Notes under the pieces: generated by a model
Told to the model about the DNA's origin: nothing
What the model saw: the letters and a program-made list of their open reading frames with translations, nothing else
Databases searched by the model: none
Part shown: positions 43,693 to 52,279 of the stretch, in pieces
Layout of the letters: every line of letters starts with the position of its first letter
Position numbering within the stretch: position 1 is the first letter of the stretch
Made by a program: the position numbers and the translations under genes
NCBI RefSeq assembly: GCF_003116095.1
Contig: NZ_LGRA01000004.1
Location: 28,225 to 92,224, forward strand
Reading direction: 5' to 3'
DNA from: Azospirillum sp. TSO35-2
GTDB lineage: Bacteria > Pseudomonadota > Alphaproteobacteria > Azospirillales > Azospirillaceae
DNA: 64,000 nt

Positions 43693-45228
43693 ATGGGAAA
43701 CGATCCGACCTCGAAAATCCGCAGCATCGATGCGTTGGGCGACATCGCCAAGTCGGCGCGGGCGCAAGGCAAGACCGTTGTGCTTGCCCATGGCACGTTC
43801 GACCTGATGCATTTCGGCCATGTGCGCCATCTGCAGGCGGCGCGGAATGAGGGCGACGTCCTGATCGTGACGGTTACGGCCGACGGCTTCGTGAACAAGG
43901 GGCCAGGCCGGCCCGTGTTCGCCCACGGCATCCGCGCCGAAATGCTGGCCTCGTTGGAATCGGTGGACTATGTCGGCATCAACGAGGAGCCGACGTCGGA
44001 GAGCGTTCTCCGGATTGTCCGCCCCGACGTCTATGTCAAGGGAAGCGACTACGCCAATGCCGAGGACGACGTCACCGGAAAAATCAACGACGAGCAGGCG
44101 GTCGTCAAAAGCTATGGCGGACGGACCGTTTTCACGGACGAGGTCACCTTCAGCTCGTCATCCCTGATCAACCGGCACCTGGACATCTACGACCCGCCGT
44201 TGCGTGAGTTCCTGAACCGGCTGAGGGAGTCCGATGGGCTCACGGCGATGTCTGAATTGCTGGAGCGTGTTCGCGACTTCAAGATCCTGATGGTTGGCGA
44301 CACCATCGTCGACGAATACCAGTACGTCATTCCGATGGGCCGCTCGCCCAAGGAAAATATGATCGCGACCCTGTTCCAGAACCGCGAGCTGTTCGCCGGC
44401 GGTGTGGTCGCCGCCGCCAATCACGCTGCCAGCTTCTGCCGGGAGGTCGAAGTCCTGACAGCGTTGGGAAGCGTGGATGGACATCGTGACCTGGTAACCG
44501 AGAGCCTAAAACCCAACGTCTCCCTATGCTCCATTGAGCGGGACGGCATGCCGACCACCCGGAAATGCCGCTTCGTCGACCAGAGCTATCTGCGCAAGCT
44601 GTTCGAAGTCTACCACATGGACGACGCCCCGCTGCGGAGCGACGAGGAGACGCGGTTCATCGCCGCCCTGCGCGAGCGCGCGGCGACCGCCGATGTGGTG
44701 ATCGTCACCGACTTCGGCCATGGGCTGATCACACCGCGTGTCATCCAGGCCCTCTCGGAGTGCTCGCCTTTTCTTGCGGTCAATGCACAGTCCAACAGCG
44801 CCAACACCGGCTTCAACCTGATCACCCGTTACCCGCGCGCCGACTACATTTGCATCGACGCCCCCGAGGCGCGATTGGCGGTCGCCGACAAATACGCTGA
44901 CGTCAGCCACATCATCTCGGAACTTCTGCCCGCCCGCGTCGATTGCGACCGGACCATCATCACCAACGGGCGCCACGGCTGCGTCACCCGCGGCCCGGGT
45001 GAACCGCTGATCCATATCCCGGCCTTTACCAGAACCGTGGTGGACACGGTGGGAGCCGGCGATGCCTTTTTCGCCATCACGGCGCCGCTGGTGGCCGCCG
45101 GAGCGTCGCTGGCGCATGCCGGATTCATCGGCAACGTTGCCGGCGCGCTGAAGGTGAACATCGTGGGACACCGCAAGTCAGTGGAAAAGTCGGCTGTGCT
45201 CAAATATCTTCAGACGCTGTTGAAATAG
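43693..45228 (+). CDS. Nucleotidyltransferase-PfkB kinase fusion (HldE domains in reverse order)
   Basis: 511 residues. Residues 1-145: cytidylyltransferase-like domain (VVLAHGTFDLMHFGHVRHLQ with the HxGH motif, VYVKGSDYANAEDD). Residues about 190-505: PfkB/ribokinase-family domain (MVGDTIVDEYQYVIPMGRSP, GGVVAAANHAASFCREVEVL, and VDTVGAGDAFFAITAPLVAA with catalytic Asp). Classical HldE has the kinase first and the nucleotidyltransferase second; here the order is swapped. Expected chemistry: phosphorylation of a sugar phosphate at C1, then nucleotidylation after dephosphorylation. A GmhB-like phosphatase for the middle step is encoded at 13 kb and a SIS isomerase follows directly. Confidence 0.85.
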   Translation: MGNDPTSKIRSIDALGDIAKSARAQGKTVVLAHGTFDLMHFGHVRHLQAARNEGDVLIVTVTADGFVNKGPGRPVFAHGIRAEMLASLESVDYVGINEEPTSESVLRIVRPDVYVKGSDYANAEDDVTGKINDEQAVVKSYGGRTVFTDEVTFSSSSLINRHLDIYDPPLREFLNRLRESDGLTAMSELLERVRDFKILMVGDTIVDEYQYVIPMGRSPKENMIATLFQNRELFAGGVVAAANHAASFCREVEVLTALGSVDGHRDLVTESLKPNVSLCSIERDGMPTTRKCRFVDQSYLRKLFEVYHMDDAPLRSDEETRFIAALRERAATADVVIVTDFGHGLITPRVIQALSECSPFLAVNAQSNSANTGFNLITRYPRADYICIDAPEARLAVADKYADVSHIISELLPARVDCDRTIITNGRHGCVTRGPGEPLIHIPAFTRTVVDTVGAGDAFFAITAPLVAAGASLAHAGFIGNVAGALKVNIVGHRKSVEKSAVLKYLQTLLK

Positions 45229-45239
45229 GCGGTACAGGC

Positions 45240-45863
45240 ATGGAACGGGACATTTCGGCCTATTTTAGCACCCTGGCTCGGTTAGGCGAACAAGCCGAGG
45301 CGACTGACAAAGCCGCACACCCTCTGGGGTTGGCCGCCGCTTTCGCCTGGGTGCAGCGCACGGCGCGTGCGGCCCACGACAGCGGGCACAAGCTGATGTT
45401 CGTGGGGAACGGCGGCAGCGCCGGCATCGCCAGCCATTGCGCCATTGATTACTCCAAGAACGGCGATCTGCGATCCCTGGCCTTCAACGACGGGGCGGCG
45501 CTGACATGCCTCAGCAACGATCTGGGATACGACAACGTCTTCGCCCGGCAGGTGGAGATGCATGGCCGATCGGGGGATTTGCTGATGGCGATTTCCAGTT
45601 CCGGCAACTCTCCCAACATCCATAAAGCGGTGTCGGCTGCGCGCGGGATCGGCTGTGCGGTGGCGACGTTCAGCGGCTTCAAGGCCGACAACCCCCTGCG
45701 CACCATGGGCGACGTCAATTTCTATGTCGCTTCGGATGCCTACGGCTTCGTCGAAATCCTGCATCTTAGCCTGTGCCACGCGATCCTCGATCTGACGATG
45801 GGATGGCGGGCGACGGACATGTCGATCAGGAACGGCGATTTGAAAGCGGAGAGCTTGGTATGA
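45240..45863 (+). CDS. SIS-domain sugar isomerase (GmhA-like)
   Basis: 207 residues. A helical N-terminus is followed by KLMFVGNGGSAGIASHCAID, the sugar-phosphate-binding loop of phosphoheptose isomerases, then LLMAISSSGNSPNIHKAVSA (second SIS loop) and YGFVEILHLSLCHAILDLTM (C-terminal helix with conserved His). This matches GmhA, which converts sedoheptulose 7-phosphate to D-glycero-D-manno-heptose 7-phosphate, but related SIS proteins act on other sugars. It lies 11 bases after the kinase/nucleotidyltransferase gene and overlaps the next epimerase (ATGA). Confidence 0.82.
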   Translation: MERDISAYFSTLARLGEQAEATDKAAHPLGLAAAFAWVQRTARAAHDSGHKLMFVGNGGSAGIASHCAIDYSKNGDLRSLAFNDGAALTCLSNDLGYDNVFARQVEMHGRSGDLLMAISSSGNSPNIHKAVSAARGIGCAVATFSGFKADNPLRTMGDVNFYVASDAYGFVEILHLSLCHAILDLTMGWRATDMSIRNGDLKAESLV

Positions 45864-46861
45864 TCCAGAAAACTTGGCGCGTGCTTGTGACTGGCGGTGC
45901 CGGGTATGTCGGCGCCGTTCTCGTTCCGAAGCTGCTGGAAGCCGGCCACGCCGTGACGGTTCTGGACCTCTATCTGTATGGCGACGACGTCCTGGAGGCC
46001 AGCCGCGGCAATCCCCTGCTTCGCGAGATCAAGGGCGACCTGCGCGATCCCGACACCGTTGCCGACGCGCTGACCGGATGCGACGCGGTGATCCATCTGG
46101 CGTGCATTTCCAACGATCCGTCCTTTGAACTCGATCCGGGACTGGGCAAGTCGATCAATTTCGATGCCTTCCGGCCCCTGGTGCGGCTGTCCAAGGCGGC
46201 GGGCGTCAAGCGGTTCATCTACGCTTCGTCCTCCTCGGTCTACGGCATCAAGGAAGGGGTAGAGGTCACCGAGGATCTGCCGCTGGAGCCTCTGACCGAC
46301 TATTCGAAGTTCAAGGCCATGTGCGAAGAGGTGCTGGCGCAGGAACGCGAGCCGGGCTTCGTCACCCTGACCATCCGTCCGGCGACGGTCTGCGGCTATT
46401 CCCCGCGCCAGCGGCTGGACGTCATCGTCAACATCCTGACCAACCACGCGGTCAATACCGGCCGGATCAAGGTCATGGGCGGCGCCCAACTGCGTCCGAA
46501 CATCCACATCGACGACATCTGCGACCTCTATCTGCTGTCGCTGCAGCTGCCCGACGAACAGATCGACGGCAAAATCTTCAATGCCGGAGAAAAGAACCAT
46601 TCGGTGGTCGATCTCGCCACCATGGTGCGCGACATCGTCGGCGACCATGTCCAGATGGACTTCCTGCCGACCAACGATCCGCGTTCCTACCATGTGTCGT
46701 CGGAAAAAATCCGGGAGGAACTGGGGTTCGCGCCCAAGCGCACCATCGCCGACGCCGTGCGCGATCTGGTGACGGCCTTTCGGAAGGGCAAACTGCCCAA
46801 TGCCATGGAAGATCCCCGCTATCACAACATCAGAACAATGCAGGCGATTGATCTGAAATGA
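45860..46861 (+). CDS. NAD-dependent epimerase/dehydratase
   Basis: 333 residues, starting inside the stop of the isomerase gene. VLVTGGAGYVGAVLVPKLLE is the Rossmann motif, VIHLACISNDPSFELDPGLG and IYASSSSVYG the active-site region, and TDYSKFKAMCEEVL the YxxxK. PATVCGYSPRQRLDVIVNIL and RPNIHIDDICDLYLLSL follow. It differs in sequence from the two epimerases at the start of the operon. Together the three extended SDRs imply several oxidoreductive or epimerisation steps on one nucleotide sugar. Confidence 0.88.
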   Translation: MIQKTWRVLVTGGAGYVGAVLVPKLLEAGHAVTVLDLYLYGDDVLEASRGNPLLREIKGDLRDPDTVADALTGCDAVIHLACISNDPSFELDPGLGKSINFDAFRPLVRLSKAAGVKRFIYASSSSVYGIKEGVEVTEDLPLEPLTDYSKFKAMCEEVLAQEREPGFVTLTIRPATVCGYSPRQRLDVIVNILTNHAVNTGRIKVMGGAQLRPNIHIDDICDLYLLSLQLPDEQIDGKIFNAGEKNHSVVDLATMVRDIVGDHVQMDFLPTNDPRSYHVSSEKIREELGFAPKRTIADAVRDLVTAFRKGKLPNAMEDPRYHNIRTMQAIDLK

Positions 46862-46876
46862 CCGGAAAGCGGGGGC

Positions 46877-47857
46877 GTGCCAATGACCACATCTCGGGCT
46901 AGTGCCGATCTTCCGGAACTGTACCGCGCCATGCGGCGCATCCGCATGATCGAGGAAGCGGTGGCCGTGCGCTACGCCGAGCAGGAGATGCGCTGCCCCG
47001 TCCATCTGTCGATCGGACAGGAGGCCGTCGCCGTCGGCGTCTGCGCCGAAATGCGTCCGGACGACCAGCTGGTCAGCACCCATCGCTGCCATGCCCATTA
47101 CCTTGCCAAGAACGGCGACCTCAAGGCGATGATGGCGGAGATCTATGGGAAAGCGGCGGGATGCTGCGGCGGTCGCGGCGGCTCCATGCATCTAACCGAT
47201 TCCGCCGCCGGCGTCCTGCTGAGCCTGCCGATCGTCGCCAGCTCCATTCCGATTGCGGTCGGGGCCGGGCTGGCGATCCGCCAGGAAGGCCGTGATGCGG
47301 TCGCCGCCACCTTCATGGGCGACGGGTCGATCGAGGAAGGGGTTTTTCACGAGAGCATGAATTTCGCCGCGTTGATGCGGCTGCCGGTCTTGTTCATCCT
47401 CGAGAACAACCTGTACTCGTGCTACACCGGCCTCAAGGATCGTCAGCCCCAACGCCCCCTCACCGATCTGGCCCGCGCCTATGGCATGCCGGCCGACGCG
47501 GCGGATGGCAATGACGTGGAGGCCGTGCGCAAGGCTGTCCAGCGCGCGATCACTCGTGCACGTGCCGGAGACGGTCCCACCCTGCTGGTGTTCGACACCT
47601 ACCGTTGGCGTGAGCATTGCGGCCCCAACTACGACAACGACATCGGCTATCGCACGGAGGCGGAGTTCCTGGGCTGGAAGGAGCGCTGCCCCGTTGAGCA
47701 GGCGCGCCGTCGCCTTGTCGCGGCGGGCCGGCACGATGATGCCACGGAAGCCGCCATGATCACGACCATCCAGGTCGAAATCGACGAAGCGTTCGCCTTC
47801 GCCAAGATGGCGCCCTTCCCGTCCCCCGAGACCGCGAGGAGCCATGTCTATGGCTGA
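46877..47857 (+). CDS. TPP-dependent dehydrogenase E1 alpha-like subunit
   Basis: 326 residues; GTG at 46877 or ATG at 46883 as start. GQEAVAVGVCAEMRPDDQLV and STHRCHAHYLAKNGD are typical of E1 alpha. The TPP motif is FMGDGSIEEGVFHESMNFAA ... ILENN (GDG-x-NN, residues about 150-180). GRGGSMHLTDSAAG is the conserved entry loop. It forms a pair with the beta subunit gene, which overlaps it by 14 bases. No E2 or E3 gene exists in the window, so a standard oxidative 2-oxoacid dehydrogenase role is unlikely. Carbon-carbon ligation or 2-carbon transfer on a keto-sugar is more plausible here (inference). Confidence 0.88.
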   Translation: MPMTTSRASADLPELYRAMRRIRMIEEAVAVRYAEQEMRCPVHLSIGQEAVAVGVCAEMRPDDQLVSTHRCHAHYLAKNGDLKAMMAEIYGKAAGCCGGRGGSMHLTDSAAGVLLSLPIVASSIPIAVGAGLAIRQEGRDAVAATFMGDGSIEEGVFHESMNFAALMRLPVLFILENNLYSCYTGLKDRQPQRPLTDLARAYGMPADAADGNDVEAVRKAVQRAITRARAGDGPTLLVFDTYRWREHCGPNYDNDIGYRTEAEFLGWKERCPVEQARRRLVAAGRHDDATEAAMITTIQVEIDEAFAFAKMAPFPSPETARSHVYG

Positions 47858-48932
47858 GGCACGAATCCTCACTGTCGCCGAGGCGATCCGCGAGGCGACG
47901 GACATCGCCATGGAGCATGACCCCCGGATCTTCGTGATGGGCGAGGGGGTGAGCGACCCCAAGGCGATCTTCGGCACGACGGCCGGGCTGGCCGAGCGGT
48001 ATGGAGCCGCCCGGGTCATGGAAATGCCCATCGCCGAGAACGGCTTCACCGGAATTGCCATCGGCGCCGCGATCATGGGACGCCGGCCGCTGATCGTGCA
48101 TCAACGGGTCGACTTCGCGCTGTTGTCGCTGGAGCAGCTTTTCAACAACGCCGCCAAGACCTGCTACGTCACCGGAGGCCATCATACGGTGCCGCTGGTC
48201 GTGCGGATGATCGTCGGGCGCGGCTGGGGACAGGGGCCGGCCCATTCGCAGAGCCTCGAGGCTTTGTTCGCCATGGTCCCGGGCCTGAAGGTGGTTATGC
48301 CGACGACGGCACGCGAGGCCAAAGGCCAGCTCATCGCCGCGCTGGAGGATCCGAATCCGGTCATCATGATCGAGCATCGCTGGGTCCATTACGCAACCGG
48401 CCATGTTCCCGAAGGCCATTACACGGTTCCGCTCGACGGCCCGCGCCGTGTGCGCGAGGGGGGCGACGTGACCATCGTTGCAACGTCCTACATGCTGCTG
48501 GAGGCCCTGCGCGCCGCCGAGACGCTAAACAAGGCGGGTATCGGTGCTGATGTCATCGACTTGGCGGTGCTGCGGCCGTTCGAACCGGATCTGATCATCG
48601 AATCGGTGCGGCGTACCGGGCGGCTTCTGTTCATCGACACCGGTTTCCGTCAGTTCGGCATCGGTGCCGAGGTGGTCGCCACCGTCGTCGAGCAGGCATT
48701 CGGATCCCTGGTCAGACCGCCGGTGCGGCTTGGTCTGCCGGAGCATCCGACCCCCAGTTCCCGCGCCCTGCTGGCCGATTTCTACCCGACCGCGCTCAGC
48801 ATCATCGACGCCGCCGCCGCGCTCACCGAGGTCGAACCTGAGCGCATCGCCGTTCCGCGCGCCGCGTTGGCGGCGGAACTCGCCAAACTGCCGGTGGATG
48901 TCCCGCATCCGACCTTCCGCGGACCTTTTTAA
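47844..48932 (+). CDS. TPP-dependent dehydrogenase E1 beta-like subunit
   Basis: 362 residues, transketolase pyrimidine-binding domain (RIFVMGEGVSDPKAIFGTTA, MEMPIAENGFTGIAIGAAIM with the catalytic Glu in PIAENG) followed by the C-terminal domain (VTIVATSYMLLEALRAAETL, DVIDLAVLRPFEPDLIIESV, LLFIDTGFRQFGIGAEVVAT). The start is inside the end of the alpha subunit gene. Together with E1 alpha it should form an alpha2beta2 TPP enzyme. Flanking epimerase and aminotransferase genes suggest the substrate is a nucleotide-linked keto-sugar rather than a free 2-oxoacid. Confidence 0.88.
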   Translation: MSMAEARILTVAEAIREATDIAMEHDPRIFVMGEGVSDPKAIFGTTAGLAERYGAARVMEMPIAENGFTGIAIGAAIMGRRPLIVHQRVDFALLSLEQLFNNAAKTCYVTGGHHTVPLVVRMIVGRGWGQGPAHSQSLEALFAMVPGLKVVMPTTAREAKGQLIAALEDPNPVIMIEHRWVHYATGHVPEGHYTVPLDGPRRVREGGDVTIVATSYMLLEALRAAETLNKAGIGADVIDLAVLRPFEPDLIIESVRRTGRLLFIDTGFRQFGIGAEVVATVVEQAFGSLVRPPVRLGLPEHPTPSSRALLADFYPTALSIIDAAAALTEVEPERIAVPRAALAAELAKLPVDVPHPTFRGPF

Positions 48933-48947
48933 GGTGGGAATTCATTG

Positions 48948-50051
48948 ATGAAGGTTCGCTACTCCTACTTGCCCCAGCAATTCGCCGAGATCGACGACCT
49001 CCTGGCAGAGATCAAGCGTTTCGTCGCCACCGGCGACTTCACGCTGGGTGAACCCCTGATCCGTTTCGAGAGCCGCTTCGCCGAGCTGATCGGCAGCCGG
49101 CACGCCATCGGCGTGGGGTCCGGGACGGACGCCATCAAACTGCCGCTGAAGGCGGTCGGCGTCGGACATGGCGACGAGGTCATCACCACGGCCAACACCT
49201 TTATCGCCACCGTGGGCGCCATCAATGAAATCGGCGCCCGACCGGTGTTCGTGGATTGCGACGACACGTTCTGCATGAACGTCGACCAGTTGGAGGCGGC
49301 GATCACGCCGCGCACCAAGGCGATCGTGCCTGTGCATTTCACAGGCTATATGACCGACATGACCAAGCTCATGCCGATCGCGGAACGGCACGGCCTGCCA
49401 GTGGTCGAAGACGCCTGTCAGGGCATCCTGGCCAACATCGGCGGCAGAAATTCCGGAACCTGGGGCAATGCCGGCGCCTTCTCGCTGCACCCGCTGAAGA
49501 ATCTCAATGTCTGGGGGGACGCGGGCGTGGTCGTCACCGACGACGACGACATGGCCCGTAAGCTGCGGCTGCTTCGCAATCATGGAATGCGCAGCCGCGA
49601 TGAGATCGAGGTTCTCGGGTACAATTCCAGGCTGGATTCCCTGCAGGCTGTCGTCGGCAACTGGCTGATCGGCGAAGCCAAGTCGATTTCCGAACGCCGC
49701 ATTGCCAACGCCGAATATTACGATGCGCAGCTTTCGACCATTCCGCAAATCCGCATTCCGCCGCGGGTCGCCGGCATGCGTCTGGTCTATCATCTCTACA
49801 TCGTTTTCGCCGAGGACCGCGACGGCCTGCTGCGCTATCTGATCGACAGGGGCGTCGAAGCCAAGATCCATTATCCGATCCCTCTGTACCTGCAGGACGG
49901 CCTGAAGTTCCTGGGCTACAAGCCCGGCGATTTCCCGGTCACCGATCGGCACACGGGCACGATCATCACGTTCCCCACCGATCAACACATCACGCGGGAA
50001 GAGCAGGATTATGTAATCGATGCGGTGCGGAGCTATTATGCCGGACGCTGA
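48948..50051 (+). CDS. DegT/DnrJ/EryC1 sugar aminotransferase
   Basis: 367 residues; ATG at 48948 follows AAGGTGGGAATTCATTG. PLP-dependent sugar aminotransferase: GSGTDAIKLPLKAVGVGHGD, VITTANTFIATVGAINEIGA, VVEDACQGILANIGGRNSGT (Asp near PLP), FSLHPLKNLNVWGDAGVVVT with the Schiff-base Lys, and EAKIHYPIPLYLQDGLKFLG. It transaminates a keto group on an NDP-sugar. It overlaps a second DegT gene by 14 bases, so the two are coupled. Confidence 0.9.
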   Translation: MKVRYSYLPQQFAEIDDLLAEIKRFVATGDFTLGEPLIRFESRFAELIGSRHAIGVGSGTDAIKLPLKAVGVGHGDEVITTANTFIATVGAINEIGARPVFVDCDDTFCMNVDQLEAAITPRTKAIVPVHFTGYMTDMTKLMPIAERHGLPVVEDACQGILANIGGRNSGTWGNAGAFSLHPLKNLNVWGDAGVVVTDDDDMARKLRLLRNHGMRSRDEIEVLGYNSRLDSLQAVVGNWLIGEAKSISERRIANAEYYDAQLSTIPQIRIPPRVAGMRLVYHLYIVFAEDRDGLLRYLIDRGVEAKIHYPIPLYLQDGLKFLGYKPGDFPVTDRHTGTIITFPTDQHITREEQDYVIDAVRSYYAGR

Positions 50052-51171
50052 CCGGCCGGTGGATCCGGCCCCCATTCCTTACGTCAACCTTTCCGCTCAG
50101 TTCGAAGAGGAAAAGGACGAACTGCTGGCTGTCGTAACCGAGGCCCTGCAGCGCGGGGATTTCATCGGCGGCGCCGCCGTGCACGCGCTTGAGCGCGCCT
50201 TGGCCGAGATGCATTCCGTGGAGGAGGCCGTCTGCCTGAATTCGGGCACCGACGCGCTGGTCCTGGCCATGCGCGCGCTCGGCATTGGACAGGGCGACGA
50301 CGTCATCACTCCAGCCAATTCCTTCGTCGCCTCCACCTCCAGCATCGTCCATGTCGGCGCTCGGCCGGTCCTGGTCGATGTCCTGCCCGACCAGAACATT
50401 GACCCCGACGCGGTTGCCCGCGCCATCACCCCGCGGACCAAGGCGATCATGCCGGTCCACCTGACCGGCCGCATCGCCGACATGGATGTGATCCTGGCAC
50501 TGGCCGAGAAACATGGCCTGATGGTGATCGAAGACGCGGCCCAGGCGATCGGTTCGCTTCACCGCGGCCGGCTGGCCGGCACCATCGGCGATGTCGGTTG
50601 TTTCTCGGCACATCCGTTGAAGAACCTGAACGCCTGTGGCGACGCCGGTTTCCTCGTGACCCGCCGTTCCGACATCGCGCAGCGCATCCGCCTGGTCCGC
50701 AACCACGGGCTGGCCGACCGGAATACGGTGGCGGAGTTTGGCATCGTGTCGCGCCTGGACAGCCTGCAGGCGTCGATCCTGCTGATGCGGCTGAAGCGGT
50801 TGCCCCAGGTCACCGAGCGTCGCCGGCGCAACGCGGCGCTGTACCAGAGCCTGCTCGCCCCCGAACACGTCTTCATGCCCCCCTGCCTGGAGCATGAGTT
50901 CAACACCTTCCACACCTTCGTGGTGCAGGTCGACCAGCGGGACGCGCTGCAGGCTTGGCTCGGCGAGCATGGAATCGGCACCGCCGTGCATTATCCGATC
51001 CCAATCCATCTGCAGCCAGCCGCCCGCAGCCTGGGTTACAAGCCCGGCGATTTCCCGGTCACCGAGGCGCAGGCGAAGCGCATCCTGACCCTTCCGGTCA
51101 ACCAGTATCTGTCGGAGGCGGACGTGCGCCGCATCGCCGCGACGGTCAACGCCTTCTACGATCGGACGTGA
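50038..51171 (+). CDS. DegT/DnrJ/EryC1 sugar aminotransferase, second copy
   Basis: 377 residues from MPDADRPVDPAPIPYVNLSA. Same fold as its neighbour: NSGTDALVLAMRALGIGQGD, VITPANSFVASTSSIVHVGA, VIEDAAQAIGSLHRGRLAGT, FSAHPLKNLNACGDAGFLVT (Schiff-base Lys) and GTAVHYPIPIHLQPAARSLG. The two are clearly homologous but well diverged, so a recent duplication is unlikely. Two aminotransferases in tandem suggest a diamino sugar, or two subunits or alternative substrates. Confidence 0.9.
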   Translation: MPDADRPVDPAPIPYVNLSAQFEEEKDELLAVVTEALQRGDFIGGAAVHALERALAEMHSVEEAVCLNSGTDALVLAMRALGIGQGDDVITPANSFVASTSSIVHVGARPVLVDVLPDQNIDPDAVARAITPRTKAIMPVHLTGRIADMDVILALAEKHGLMVIEDAAQAIGSLHRGRLAGTIGDVGCFSAHPLKNLNACGDAGFLVTRRSDIAQRIRLVRNHGLADRNTVAEFGIVSRLDSLQASILLMRLKRLPQVTERRRRNAALYQSLLAPEHVFMPPCLEHEFNTFHTFVVQVDQRDALQAWLGEHGIGTAVHYPIPIHLQPAARSLGYKPGDFPVTEAQAKRILTLPVNQYLSEADVRRIAATVNAFYDRT

Positions 51172-51175
51172 CATC

Positions 51176-52255
51176 ATGGACATCAGTCCGATCCAATACG
51201 AGACGCTCGTCGCCGAGTTCGAAAGCGGCCTGTTGAACGCCTTGCGTGGACATGGGGTGGGTTTCGATCACCTGGAAATCTGGGTGCCGGACGAGGACCC
51301 GGTCAAGGGCATCCTCAATATGGCGGAATCGGCCGAGGCTCTGGCCACGCCCGACATCGCCGTCGCGGTGCGCCGCAGCACGCTCCCAGCCGCCCGCGAT
51401 GGCGAGCTTCTGGCTCTGCTGTCGCAACTGGGCAGTGCGTCCATCACCCCGGCCGGGGACGGCGTGGTGGTCGTGGTGCGCGGCCTGGGCATGGCATCGG
51501 CTCTGCGCAACGTGCACCATGGTTTGCGTGACGGGATGTTGCGCAGGCTCGCCGCCCTCAAGCATGAGGGCCGGTTGGAACCGCAGGACGGCCTCGTTCG
51601 CATTGCCGTCGATGAGGGACCTGCGCAACTGTGCGTGCTTGTCGACCCGGACGCTGGCCACATCGTCCGTGCCGCCTCCCATGCAGGCGCACGCAACCCC
51701 GTGGAACGGGCCATACTGGATGCGCTGTGTTCGGCCATTCTCGACACGCCCGTCGACGAGGCTGCCGACCATGGCGCGATCCGGGCGCTTGCATCTTTGC
51801 GCCCCCCCGAAACGACGCGCCCGGTTGCCGGCGTGCTGCATCCCGTCAACGCAGATCCCGCGTTCGTGCCGGCGGTGCGGATGGCCCACGCGATCCGCAA
51901 CGATTACTGGGCGCGCATGAACCTGCCGCCGCGCTACAACGAGTTCGATCGACTGCCATCGACATCATGGCTGGCGCTGGATGGCGCCGAACGGATGGAC
52001 CGGGTTTCGGCCGTGATCGCGGCGTTCCTGGCGGAAGCCGGTCAGGCAGAAGGGGCAATCCGATTGCTGCGCATCGACGACGACCTGCACGGCCAACCGG
52101 TGCGTGTCCTGGTCACCTTCGGCGATGGCATCGCCCCCAATGAAAAACCTTCCGCGATGCGGGCGCTCGAACGGGCGTTGAAGCTCGGCGTCGAACAGAC
52201 CCTGCAGCTCTACCATGAACAGCTCAAGGATCAGAACGCCATCCGGCGCCTCTGA
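51176..52255 (+). CDS. Conserved-looking protein of unknown function
   Basis: 359 residues, not recognised. It starts 4 bases after the aminotransferase stop (ATG in GACATCATGG) and is followed 24 bases later by a radical SAM gene. No Cys cluster, P-loop, transmembrane helix or signal peptide is apparent. The region MAHAIRNDYWARMNLPPRYN with EFDRLPSTSWLALDGAERMD (about residues 236-275) contains several Trp, Tyr and charged residues typical of a binding site; the N-terminal 130 residues look alpha/beta (VAVRRSTLPAARDGELLALL, GVVVVVRGLGMASALR). A partner or chaperone for the following SPASM enzyme, or a small-molecule-binding protein, are both possible. Confidence 0.7.
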   Translation: MDISPIQYETLVAEFESGLLNALRGHGVGFDHLEIWVPDEDPVKGILNMAESAEALATPDIAVAVRRSTLPAARDGELLALLSQLGSASITPAGDGVVVVVRGLGMASALRNVHHGLRDGMLRRLAALKHEGRLEPQDGLVRIAVDEGPAQLCVLVDPDAGHIVRAASHAGARNPVERAILDALCSAILDTPVDEAADHGAIRALASLRPPETTRPVAGVLHPVNADPAFVPAVRMAHAIRNDYWARMNLPPRYNEFDRLPSTSWLALDGAERMDRVSAVIAAFLAEAGQAEGAIRLLRIDDDLHGQPVRVLVTFGDGIAPNEKPSAMRALERALKLGVEQTLQLYHEQLKDQNAIRRL

Positions 52256-52279
52256 TCCGTGATGTGAGGAGTCTCGACC

